Part shown: piece after piece, positions 1 through 10,799 of the stretch
How positions within the stretch are numbered: the stretch's first letter is position 1
Layout of the letters: the number at the start of each line of letters is the position of its first letter
DNA from: Allodiplogaster sudhausi
Taxonomy: Eukaryota > Nematoda > Chromadorea > Rhabditida > Diplogasteridae
Direction: 5' to 3'
NCBI GenBank assembly: GCA_945643635.1
Contig: CALZFC010000267.1
Location: 806,001-870,000 of the forward strand
DNA: 64,000 nucleotides
Translations under genes and position numbers: made by a program
The notes under the pieces: generated by a model
What the model was told of the DNA's origin: nothing
The model's input: the letters and a program-made list of their open reading frames with translations, nothing else
Database searches by the model: none

Positions 1-106
1 GCTTCTTCGTGGCGAAAAAAATGTCGCAAAAAAATCAAAAACTATAATAAACATAAGAACAAAAGAAAGAAAGAAAGTTGAAACGAAAAAGGCAAATGAA
101 ACAAAC

Positions 107-193
107 CTGTAAATGTGAATGTTTGGAATGTACGCAGTTGAGTAGTCGCTAAGAGGACGCGAAACGCCCTCTTTCATCGTCTGAGGCAAATAC
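107..193 (-). CDS. Single internal exon of an unidentified leftward gene
   Basis: On the minus strand a clean acceptor (CCTCTGCAG) precedes an 87-nt open stretch that ends at a donor (TACAG|GTTTG). With one leading base it reads about 28 residues beginning YLPQTMKEGV and ending YIPNIHIY, with no stop. The balanced amino-acid composition is unlike the Ser/Leu or Arg/Glu products of the microsatellite frames, so I take it as real coding sequence. The family is not recognised. The rest of the gene would lie to the left of the window and possibly between 194 and about 1000, where I could not find a matching upstream exon. If real, it is transcribed divergently from the SPATA20-like gene at 1334. 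Confidence 0.45.
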
Positions 194-1227
194 CTGCAGA
201 GGAAGTAAGTAAAAAGCGAGACTAAATCAACCCGGAGTAAAACAAGCACAAACAAGGAAATCGCGGTAACGTAGCCAACAGAATTGCTTTTTGTCCGAGC
301 GACAATAAAGTTAACGATTAGCATGGAACTAAATACACTTGAGCAATCATAGTTAATAGTTTCGAACACAAAATAAGACAAACAAAAACAAAAGTTAAAC
401 GAAACAAGAAACTTTGGTACGAAGGCGGTACTCTTTTTTTCAACATTTTTTGAATAAATTCTTCCGACAAATTTTGCAATTTCTAAGTTGGTTTGGTAAG
501 CAGCAGAACTTTTGCGGATTGTACAAAGCCGGATTGACGTACTAAAATATTACATGTTTTCGTCAGCTCACATCGGCGCTACTTTTCGATGGTTTGTGCG
601 GCGACACATGAGGTTACTGCCATTTTCTTTTACTTTTTTAATTCCTGGTTACTGTAGCATATGGTATTAAATACAAGTTTACTCTTTCAAGTCTATTCAC
701 GAGTATTTTAGCTGTATTGAACTTTCTATGATAAATGACCGAATTCTGCTTAATATCATCGTCATTTGGTGCCTTAACTTTGTCATATACTAGTTATTTA
801 TATATTTCTTCGTTATGAAAAAAACATATCAACTATTTGCGAGTTGTTGGTTCAGCAACAAAATTTCAGTTGTGATACAATTAACACATTTCCACGAAAA
901 CACTTTCGCTAAACTCAGTGTTTCCGACCTTTGCACGCTCCTTGCGCTTGTTTTTGTTGTTGCAGCGGTAGTGCTCAGACTCACTCCTCTGCCTCTTTCT
1001 CTCACTTTCTCCATCTCTCGTCGTTTTCCATCTCTTGTTCTATTTCTCTCTCTCTCTATCTCTCTCACTCTCTCCATCTCTCGTCGTTTTCCATATCTTA
1101 TTATGTCTCTCTCTCTCTTACTCTCTCTCTCTCTCACTCTCTCCATCTCTCGTCGTTTTCCTTCTCTTGTTCTATTTCTCTCTCTCACTCTCTCCATCTC
1201 TCGTCGTTTTCCATCTCTTGTTCTATT

Positions 1228-1283
<56 letters not shown>

Positions 1284-1333
1284 ACTCTTCATCTTCTCAT
1301 GACCATTCCTTTCGTTGCAGTGCGACTAGAGCA
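194..1333. other. AT-rich upstream region of the SPATA20-like gene
   Basis: This stretch is AT-rich and has no convincing exon. It contains one copy of a 27-nt sequence (641-667) repeated exactly at 2780-2806, and a CT-rich tandem array (1001-1290). A good 3' splice site (TTTCGTTGCAG, ending at 1320) lies 13 nt before the ATG at 1334. It is either the end of a 5'UTR intron or, if the organism is a nematode, a trans-splice acceptor. The sequence does not say which. Confidence 0.4.
1001..1290 (+). repeat. Tandem array derived from (CT)n, about 4 units
   Basis: A unit of roughly 55 to 70 bp built around CATCTCTCGTCGTTTTCC followed by CTCTTGTTCTATTTCTC recurs four times from about 1013, separated by variable runs of CT, and ends in a pure (CT)n run at 1230-1283. 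The open frames across it in all phases encode only Ser/Leu-rich products and are not genes. Confidence 0.8.
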
Positions 1334-3985
1334 ATGGCAGCGAATGATCTCTGCGGTGAAAAGTCACCCTACATTCTCCAGCATCTCCGCAATCCTGTTG
1401 ACTGGTAGGCCCTGGACTATTTGCCTCTCTCTTCTTATTCTTCTTCTTCCACATTTTCATCACAAACTGAGCCGCTATTCATATCGCTATTTATTTATAT
1501 TTTATATCCATAAATTCTTGTCCAGATGACATCAGCTTCTTATTGGCCACTTGCCAAATTTCCTTAATTTATATATATTTTTCAAGGTTATTAAGAAAAT
1601 GAGGAGTTCCTTCTCAGTATCGTTTTGTTTTCCATTAATATTTTTTTAGTTATTTATTCACAGGTTTTTCTGTTTCTTAATTAATCTTCGCTTCTCACAG
1701 GTATCCATGGGGAGAAGCGGCCTTCACCCGTGCGCGAGAGCTGAACAAGCCAATCTTTCTCTCTGGTATCCTTTTTTTCTTTGTTGTTTTTTTCAGCCAA
1801 TTATTTTATGTGTTTAAAAATATATATATTTGTTCATTATAGTCTTTCTAAATATGGCCAAATCCATTAATGTACGCTTTTGCCTTTAAATGCTGGACGT
1901 GCCGAAGAATAATAGGTTACGGTGATACTGTGATCGCTTCGATCGGCGGACAGTAGCCGAAGCCTGCTTGGAACGATACCCCGTCCAGATGTTGACCATA
2001 CAGATTCTGGTTTTGCTCTTCTCACCTTTGCTTCCCCGTGGGACCCAAGCACTCTCCTACCATATCCTGCATTTTCCAAGCAGTCGAAAGTGTGGCATCG
2101 ATTGAATGTTATGTTGTAGAGCCCATTTCGGAGCTCCGTCTCTAACTGGATACGGTAGCGAAGTTATATGGGTTACTGTAGCTGAAACTCTATAAATCCC
2201 TCATTTCAGTATTCGGAAAGCAAGTTATGAAATATAATTTTTAAATAAGAAAGCGAAGAATGACGAAATGCTTCTTCGTTTGGTTTTTAGACTTAAATAC
2301 GGTAAATATGGGCACAATTTGATTTCGTTAATTAGTGCATAAATGGCCCCCGTATCTTAAATACGGTAAATGTGAGCAATTTGACTTTGTTAATCACTTC
2401 TAATTGAAATAACTTCAGTCGGCTACTCCACGTGCCACTGGTGTCACGTGATGGAGAAGGAGTCCTTTGAGAATGCAGAGACGGCAGCTCTCATGAACGA
2501 GCACTTCATCTCCATTAAAGTGGACAGAGAGGAGAGACCAGACGTGGACAAACTCTACATCTCATATGTCCAGGCTAGCTTTTCTAAGCTTATTAATAAC
2601 GAATGATTTAAGAAAAAAATGTACAAACTGTTTAAAAAATATATTAACTGTTTGTTGGTTGTTGGAAAAAAGAAACGTTTTGATTTTAATTTTTAACTGT
2701 ATTTGTGTTTTGAAAACTTTTTCGTCGATTTAAGAGATGGCTATATGGAGTCCGAGAATGTAATGATATACATGTGTAAATTCCTGGTTACTGTAGCATA
2801 TGGTATGAGAGGCATGAAGTCCTGGTTACTGTATCCATACATTCTCAGGCAGTTTCCGGCGGCTCTGGAGGATGGCCAATGTCCGTATTTCTGACGCCAG
2901 AGCTAGAGCCGATTACAGGAGGTTTTTTTTCTTTTAAACCGATCTGCTACATTTCACAATTTATATTCAAAAAAAAGTTTTATGCCTAATTTGGCTGTTA
3001 CTGGTCACTTTATTATTAACTTTAGAATAGTGACATGAGGTAATACATTTAGACGTGGAAAAAGCTCCAAAATTTTACTTCTCATCGAAAATGGTCTTTT
3101 TAGGAACCTACTTCCCACCCACCGATCGCTACGGTCAGATGGGCTTTCCAACGGTTCTCAAATTCATCGCTGAGAAGGTCGGAGGAGCTTTAATGTAGAT
3201 TTTTTTTTCTAGATATAAATTAATCTTTTTTCCAGGATAATTATCTTAAATTTGTTTAGGAAAAATATTCAATTCAATTATACATATATAGGCACTATTT
3301 GTGAGAGAAATTTTTTTTTCTTTTTGATGAAAAGAAGCTTACTAACATCATTAAGAAGTGAGTAGAAGTTTTTTTTGTTTAGTGGCGCGCTGATTCTGCC
3401 AAGCTCAAGGATCAAGCATCTTCAGTCATGTCCATCATTGGCAAGTCTACGGTGCATCGTCCAGGTATACTGTATTCTATTTCTTGCTAACTGTAAGTAA
3501 CATTTTTTCTTTCTAAAAGAAACGCTAACATATTTAATTTTTTCCACTAAAAATTATAATTACATTACTTTTATAATTTTAAGAAGATATATCGTTAGGA
3601 TGTTATTGTTTTTTTTGTCGATGCTCAAGAAATGCTGAATTCAACGTGATATAGCCTTAAATGAGCGGTGATCGAACATTCAATGACGATGAATGTTTAA
3701 GGAATATTTGAAATATAAATTTTCCCGCCAAAATGGTTAAAATAATAATTTGAACTGTAGGAGATGCGCCCCCTTCCGACGTTGCATGCCGCGCGACTTT
3801 CCAGCATCTCAAGGCACGCTTTGACGAGGAACGCGGAGGATTCGGCGATGCGCCCAAGTTTCCAAAACCAGGTCAGCTTTCTCTCTCTCTCTCACTCTCT
3901 CTGTCTCAGTCTTTCTCTCTTGTTCTCTTGCTTCTCTCCCCATTCTTCACTTTTCATCCATTTCGCCTTCTCTAATTAAAGTCCT

Positions 3986-4030
<45 letters not shown>

Positions 4031-4074
4031 CTCTCCCTCTTTCGTTCTATTTATATCTCTCGCACTCTAGTTTA

Positions 4075-4122
<48 letters not shown>

Positions 4123-4169
4123 GCTCTCTCCCTCTTTCGTTCTATTTATATCTCTCGCACTCTAGTTTA

Positions 4170-4215
<46 letters not shown>

Positions 4216-4339
4216 GCTCTCTCCCTCTTTCGTTCTATTTATATCTCTCGCACTCTAGTTTATCTCCATCTCTCTCTCTCTCTCTGTCTCTCGCTCTCTC
4301 CCTCTTTCGTTCTATTTATATCTCTCGCACTCTAGTTTA

Positions 4340-4391
<52 letters not shown>

Positions 4392-4517
4392 GCTCTCTCC
4401 CTCTTTCGTTCTATTTATATCTCTCGCACTCTAGTTTATCTCCATCTCTCTCTCTCTCTCTCTGTCTCTCGCTCTCTCCCTCTTTCGTTCTATTTATATC
4501 TCTCGCACTCTAGTTTA

Positions 4518-4560
<43 letters not shown>

Positions 4561-5436
4561 CTAGTCGATCTTCACTTCCTCCTGGACTTCGCCGCCATGC
4601 ATGCGTCTCGTCCCGAAGCCAAGGAAGCTCTCCGCATGCTGAAGCAAACTCTCGAGGCCATCGCACTCGGTGGTATCCACGACCACGTCGGCAAGGTCAG
4701 GAGAGGGTCCCGAGTGGAACTCTGAAATAGCGCAAGGAGTACGGTAGAGGGCCCCGGATGGAACGAGTACGCTATGTATTAGATGAAGAAAGCAGGCATG
4801 CAAAGCACTATTGAAAACAAATAAGGAAAAACTCTTGGCAATATTTTGAAAATAGAAATAACGAAAATACATTTTACATTAAATATCAATTTCGAGGGCT
4901 TCCACCGCTACTCCGTGGACGGCGGCTGGCACGTGCCGCACTTTGAGAAGATGGCCTATGATCAAGGCCAGCTCATGGCCGTCTACGCAGACTACGCCCT
5001 GCTCACTGGAGACGCGGCAGCGAGAGAAGTCGTCAGAGACATTGTCGGCTACGTCGATGAGAATCTCACGCAGAAGGTGAGGAGAAAAGCAGCATCCGAG
5101 AAGTGGCGGGTTTGCAAACTGTGCATAAGCGATTACTCTTTGCGAATAGCAGTGTTCTTCAACCGATTTTATAACTTCATAGTTACTTATCATGCTTATC
5201 ATCTTGACATTTATATATCTATATTCGCATACATGATGCTACTTAATGCGCGACATCACAATGGCATTTCTATTCTTATTTTCCTCTCTCTCTCACTATT
5301 GTCTGTCATCTCTCTCTCTCTCCCATTATCTCCTTCTATCTCTATCTATGTCTCACTCTCTTTATCTCTCTTACTCTCTCTATCTCTATCACTCTCTCTA
5401 TCTCAATCACTCTCCCGATCTCTCTTTCTCTCTCTC

Positions 5437-5470
<34 letters not shown>

Positions 5471-6326
5471 ATCTCACTCTCTCTCTCAATCTCTCTCTCC
5501 CTCTCTAGTGCCCTGTATCACTCTCCTCTCGTTAAGGATGGCGGATTCTGGTCGGCAGAAGACGCGGACTCGCTCGCGAAGCCAGAGGACGACCACAAGA
5601 GAGAAGGCGCCTTCGCTGTCTGGGAAAAGGCAGAGATTGAAGAAGTACTTCAAGGGATTGAGGTGGGCATAGCTTACAATTAGGAATTATTTACGAGTTA
5701 TTTATTGTAATTAAAAAAAATTTCATAGAAATTTAGAAAAATATGTATATATTATATATAATATTATTAAAAATAATCATATTTTTTAAACATCTATGCT
5801 TGTAATATGCTGTATCGAAACTTCGTTCATATAAACCGTGTGGTTCTCAGTACCGATCTTTGTATATGTACATATATTATTTTCTCCGATTTGTTCTTGT
5901 CTTCTTGATAGCAGTATAATAAATGCCAAAAAAACTGTAACAGATGAGCTAAGTTGTTTCTAACTTATCTGTCAGAAATCGCTTAACTTGTTAACTTTCA
6001 GATTGATGGAAAACGCCTCGCCGACATTGTCTGCGCCTACTTTGGAGTAGAAGAGGATGGCAACGCGCCGCCCTACACGGTGTGTGGAGTTTACTTTCAA
6101 GTTGGCACGTTCTCCTCTTACAATTAATGATGATTTTTGTGTGTTTAAAAAAAATCACAAATTTTCAAAATATTATAAATATAATTTTACAAATAAATAT
6201 CCTAGTACATTTAGGGTCCCTCAGTTATAATTAATGGTACATACTCCCACTTATATCTTTAACTTATATATTGTAAATTATATTACTTATGTATTGTATA
6301 GTATATATTATATGTTAGTTATAAAT

Positions 6327-6363
<37 letters not shown>

Positions 6364-6554
6364 CTTATTACCTATAATTACTTATGTATTGTACATCATA
6401 TATTACTTGTATATTAAGGACCCCCACGACGAGCTCAAGAACCAGAACATTCTCATCATGCACTCAACGCACGAAGAAATGTGCGAGATTCTGGGCATGA
6501 AGAGTGAGCATCTCTACGGGGCGATTCAGAAGGCCAAGGTGAGGGTGCTATTCT

Positions 6555-6616
<62 letters not shown>

Positions 6617-7168
6617 TTTCTCTCTCTCTCTCTTTTTGTGTCCCTATTTAACATGTCGCATATTCTAACTCAATCTAGTATTTCTTTCAGATCTATAGTG
6701 GATTATTCTTATACGTAGAACAATTTTTTTTATTTGAAATAATTTGCAATTCTCTTACTATTCTTTCGGAAACACAACAAGCAATAAATCTTTATTTTAA
6801 ATAAGAAATAAAAATAGAAAAAAATTAATGTTTGAATAAAAAAAATTCCCGCCCAGACCCTCCTCGCGGCGCGTCGTGCCCTCCGGCCCAAGCCACATCT
6901 CGACTCCAAGATGGTCACGAGCATCCAGGGCTTGCTCATCTCTGGCTATGCCAAGGCAGCCATGGCACTCGAGGATCAGTCAGGGATTTCTCTGCCTTCT
7001 CTCTCACACTCTTACTCTCTCTCGCTTACTCGCGCTCTCTCTCTCTCCCTCGCTCGTGCTCTTTCTCTCTCTCACACGCTCTCTCCCTTGCTCGTCCTTG
7101 CTCTCTCTCTCTCTCAATCTCTCTCTCTGTGTCTTACTCTCTATCTCTCTCTATCTCTCTCTCTGTCT

Positions 7169-7211
<43 letters not shown>

Positions 7212-7843
7212 ACGCTAAGCTTTTCTCTCTCAGCACCCTCTCGGCCCGTGCCTATCGCGCAGTCGAATTCGTGCGCCGCCACCTCACCACTGACGACGGT
7301 CGCCTCTACCGCGCCGTCTACACGGCAGACGATGGAAGTGTCGACGAGGGGTACGGTAATTGGGGTTACGGTATTTCAGGGTCACGGTGTTTGGGTTACG
7401 GTATTTTGTGGTTATTGTATTTGGTTGGATACTGTATGGCTGGGCCACTTGTGATGATACAGTAACTTGGTATTGTCTAGCAGATGACCAAACGGTTACT
7501 GTAGCCCGCATATGCATGTAAGTAGGTCTGCAAAATGTGAGGAATTGTGGAATTACAATTGGGATTCATTCTCTTTCGAGTTTCTGCACACGACTGTACA
7601 CACTCGGTTCCCTGGTCCTCGTGTAACCAAGCCTCCTCTATGACGCTCTTTCGCTCTTGGATCAAGGGGAGAATTCAAAGAGAAAAAAGCGCGGGAATTC
7701 AAAATCTATTTCCTTGCCCTCGCAGATCCCGCATCGCTGCCTTCGCGGACGACTACGCTTCACTCGCTTCAAGGTATGCGGTTGCTCTCTTTCTCTGTCG
7801 CACTCTCTCTTGCTCTCTCTCTCTCTCATTCTCTGTCTCTCTC

Positions 7844-7880
<37 letters not shown>

Positions 7881-10799
7881 CTGAGGGATAACTGCTATTT
7901 CCCTCTTATATACTCCTTGTCTATCTCTCTTTGCTGGTTCTGTCATTTTCTCTGCCCTCCTATCTAACAAACTGACTCTTTCTGTCTGCCTCCGTCTGAC
8001 TCTCTCCCCATCCCTCTCTCTCTCTACCTTTCTTTCACTCTCTCTCCTCTCTCTTTCTCCTCTATCTCTCCTCTCTCTCTCTCTCTCTCCATTTCCAGAA
8101 CAAGACGGCGCCGAGCCCTCCGCCTCATCAACTGCTCTTGGGAACGTCGTTCGACTGGCCGAGCTACTCGACTCAGAATACTTCAGAACTCAGGTTTGGA
8201 TAATTACTTTTCTTGTTTATGGTTAGATTCATAACTGTTTTTTTTCATTCATATTATTAAGAATAACAATTTGTAAAAAGAAAAGTTATTGAAAAAATAT
8301 CTTCAATTCAAAGTTGCAAGATGGAAATTTAGGCTAATTTATTGTTCATTTTTTTTTAACTATAATTTAATAGCAATTAAGTTGTAATAGTGATTGAAAA
8401 TAGTTTGTTAATTGCTTTTTTTGATTGAACGTTTATTTTTTTTATCATGGATTTTTTATTAGTTTTTCTTTGATAGTTTCATTTTTAATTGAACATTTAT
8501 TTTCTGTTTTGAAATTTGTTTTAATAGTTTTTTTCTTTGAGGCTGACAAGATTGTCTAATTGAGGCTGACAAGATTGTCTAATTGAGGCTGACAAGATTG
8601 TCTAATTGAGGCTGACAAGATTGTCTAATTGAGGCTGACAAGATTGTCTAATTGAGGCTGACAAGATTGTCTAATTGAGGCTGACAAGATTGTCTAATTG
8701 AGGCTGACAAGATTGTCTAATTGAGGCTGACAAGATTGTCTAATTGAGGCTGACAAGATTGTCTAATTGAGGCTGACAAGATTGTCTAATTGAGGCTGAC
8801 AAGATTGTCTAATTGAGGCTGACAAGATTGTCTAATTGAGGCTGACAAGATTGTCTAATTGAGGCTGACAAGATTGTCTAATTGAGGCTGACAAGATTGT
8901 CTAATTGAGGCTGACAAGATTGTCTAATTGAGGCTGACAAGATTGTCTAATTGAGGCTGACAAGATTGTCTAATTGAGGCTGACAAGATTGTCTAATTGA
9001 GGCTGACAAGATTGTCTAATTGAGGCTGACAAGATTGTCTAATTGAGGCTGACAAGATTGTCTAATTGAGGCTGACAAGATTGTCTAATTGAGGCTGACA
9101 AGATTGTCTAATTGAGGCTGACAAGATTGTCTAATTGAGGCTGATAAGATTGTCTAATTGAGGCTGACAAGATTGTCTAATTGAGGCTGACAAGATTGTC
9201 TAATTGAGGCTGACAAGATTGTCTAATTGAGGCTGACAAGATTGTCTAATTGAGGCTGACAAGATTGTCTAATTGAGGCTGACAAGATTGTCTAATTGAG
9301 GCTGACAAGATTGTCTAATTGAGGCTGACAAGATTGTCTAATTGAGGCTGACAAGATTGTCTAATTGAGGCTGACAAGATTGTCTAATTGAGGCTGACAA
9401 GATTGTCTAATTGAGGCTGACAAGATTGTCTAATTGAGGCTGACAAGATTGTCTAATTGAGGCTGACAAGATTGTCTAATTGAGGCTGACAAGATTGTCT
9501 AATTGAGGCTGACAAGATTGTCTAATTGAGGCTGACAAGATTGTCTAATTGAGGCTGACAAGATTGTCTAATTGAGGCTGACAAGATTGTCTAATTGAGG
9601 CTGACAAGATTGTCTAATTGAGGCTGACAAGATTGTCTAATTGAGGCTGACAAGATTGTCTAATTGAGGCTGACAAGATTGTCTAATTGAGGCTGACAAG
9701 ATTGTCTAATTGAGGCTGACAAGATTGTCGCGTGTGCATCGCAGCGACTGACAAAGTATCCATTCATCCTGGCCAAGATGCTCACAGCCTACGCGAGACT
9801 TGAGAGCGGCGGGCTGCAGGTTTATTTGTTTATCTTTGATTTATTTAGTTATTTATTTATATATTTAATTATTTATCTATCTATTTATGTATTCATTTAT
9901 TTATTTGCTTCTTTATTTGTTATTTGTTTGTTTATTAAGGGGTGCAAATCGTATTAAGTGATATTTTATGGTAAGAAAAAGGATTTTAAAGTTGTTCCCG
10001 TAGTAAAATAAAAAGATATATTTCATATACATTATATAATTTTATCAGACAGGATATGTTTTTTTATGTTTTTTTTTTGCATAATGGACTTTTTATTAAC
10101 AACTATAAAAGTCATCTTAGAAATTTTTTTATTATTCATAACTATAAAAGTACGTTTTTATAAGGAAGTTTTTTTGAACGCACTTCCTATAGATTGTGAT
10201 CGCTGCCTCCTCGGATGACGCAATGGAACCTCTTCTGAATGCCGTGCACTCTTCGTACATCTGGAATGGAAGTATCACACGAGTTGGCGCGGGTACAAAT
10301 TATTCAGAATTATTTTAGTATTATTTTGTTGACTATCGATTTAATTGACTATTTAGCAATTAGTTTTAATATTACAAACAGTATATTGAAATAGATTTTG
10401 TCGGCAAAGGTCACATTTGTTTGTAGATCAGTAATATGTTTTTTTTTATAATTATTTCTTAGATTTTCACTTCTAATCCGATAGTTTATTTATTATTTTT
10501 ATTTTTTTGAATAATTTCAAATTTTGCACGAATAATATAAATTCATGGCTGCTCTTTATTTTAAATTAAATAGATAAATATAAATGAAAAATTAAATGAA
10601 TATAAATGTCTCACCCCTCGATTCAGGCGACTCCTTCCTGCGTCGCCGAGTTGACCTCCTTAAAGAGTACGAGAGCGCCGCCCACTCTCAGTCAGTCTTC
10701 ATCTGCGAGAATCGCGTCTGTGGCCTGCCACTCAAGGAGGCGGCAGAGATCAAAGAGAACATCGCAGAGAGGACAGGCAAGAAAACACTGGCAGAATAA
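1334..10799 (+). CDS. SPATA20: SPATA20-like protein (DUF255 thioredoxin-like fold plus alpha/alpha-toroid)
   Basis: Exons read: 1334-1404, 1701-1765, 2419-2573, 2849-2921, 3104-3177, 3383-3464, 3761-3871, 4565-4695, 4897-5076, 5537-5662, 6002-6079, 6419-6538, 6857-6978, 7234-7350, 7726-7773, 8099-8193, 9745-9819, 10193-10292, 10627-10799. The roughly 665-residue product opens with [20 protein letters not shown], carries the C-x-x-C motif (C51-H-W-C54), the [11 protein letters not shown] segment, [28 protein letters not shown] and SAEDADS, all hallmarks of the SPATA20/YyaL family. The N-terminal third is a thioredoxin-like domain; the rest resembles six-hairpin glycosidase toroids. Its biochemical role is not established. 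All junctions keep phase except exon 15 to 16, where a conserved block of about 45 residues before the DGAEPSA motif is absent. Intron 3 has a GC donor. The stop at 10797 follows a Lys-rich end (GKKTLAE). Confidence 0.88.
3885..4560 (+). repeat. Complex (CT)n tandem array in SPATA20 intron 7
   Basis: Most of intron 7 is a tandem array. A core reading CCCTCTTTCGTTCTATTTAT then ATCTCTCGCACTCTAG recurs six times between about 4028 and 4525, the copies almost identical, separated by (CT)n runs of different lengths. This is a compound minisatellite likely to vary in copy number. It runs to within a few bases of the exon 8 acceptor and may serve as its polypyrimidine tract. Confidence 0.85.
5281..5508 (+). 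repeat. (CT)n-rich tract in SPATA20 intron 9
   Basis: Impure CT microsatellite just upstream of exon 10. A tempting acceptor (CCCTCTCTAG) ends the tract, but using it breaks phase. The acceptor GTTAAG at 5536 keeps phase and gives the family's exact spacing (eight residues between the YV and GGF motifs), so I placed the exon start at 5537. Confidence 0.7.
6999..7222 (+). repeat. (CT)n-rich tract in SPATA20 intron 13
   Basis: Interrupted CT microsatellite occupying most of the intron between exons 13 and 14, ending about 12 nt before the acceptor TCTCTCAG. A shorter, purer tract of the same kind lies in intron 12 at about 6553-6634. Confidence 0.75.
7351..7510 (+). repeat. Cluster of GGTTACGGTA / GTTACTGTAG motifs in SPATA20 intron 14
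   Basis: Directly after exon 14 come repeated degenerate decamers (GGTTACGGTA, GGTTACGGTAT, GGTTATTGTA, GGTTACTGTAG and their variants) at intervals of roughly 15 to 20 nt. Single copies occur elsewhere (near 646, 1915, 2146, 2785, 2819). This looks like a dispersed short motif family rather than a protein-coding feature. Confidence 0.5.
7774..8098 (+). other. CT-rich intron 15 of the SPATA20-like gene, where a conserved coding block should lie
   Basis: The 325-nt interval between exons 15 and 16 is almost pure pyrimidine, with one non-repetitive island at about 7883-7985. No exon is visible. The family protein has about 45 residues here (between the EDYA-like motif and the DGAEPSA motif), and the flanking exons are out of phase with each other (exon 15 ends after two codon bases, exon 16 needs one). 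Either an exon was lost or the repeats collapsed in the assembly. Confidence 0.6.
8537..9729 (+). repeat. 23-bp minisatellite, about 52 copies, in SPATA20 intron 16
   Basis: A 23-bp unit (GAGGCTGACAAG followed by ATTGTCTAATT) is repeated head to tail for 1193 bp, which gives 51.9 copies. The copies are essentially identical; the only difference I saw is C to T at 9145. The array stops 15 nt before the acceptor of exon 17 (GCGTGTGCATCGCAG). Each unit carries CTAAT and GCTGAC, both resembling branch-point sequences. There is no spacer, so it is not a CRISPR array. Confidence 0.97.

Noticed and set aside
815..1529. Long overlapping open frames rich in Ser and Leu
   Set aside because: They translate (CT)n in several frames at once; only the last 24 codons of one frame (from 1334) are a real exon. 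The same applies to similar frames at 4846-5508, 6832-7465, 38402-38761, 39864-40471, 44891-46093, 46434-47748, 48500-49012, 49527-50198 and others.
5509..5536. Exon 10 of the SPATA20-like gene starting at the CTCTCTAG acceptor (5509)
   Set aside because: That start adds residues ALYHSPLVK and leaves the junction out of phase. The acceptor at 5536 is in phase and matches the family's spacing.
8537..9729. Possible CRISPR array
   Set aside because: Units are 23 bp, head to tail with no spacers, in the intron of a eukaryotic gene. It is a minisatellite.
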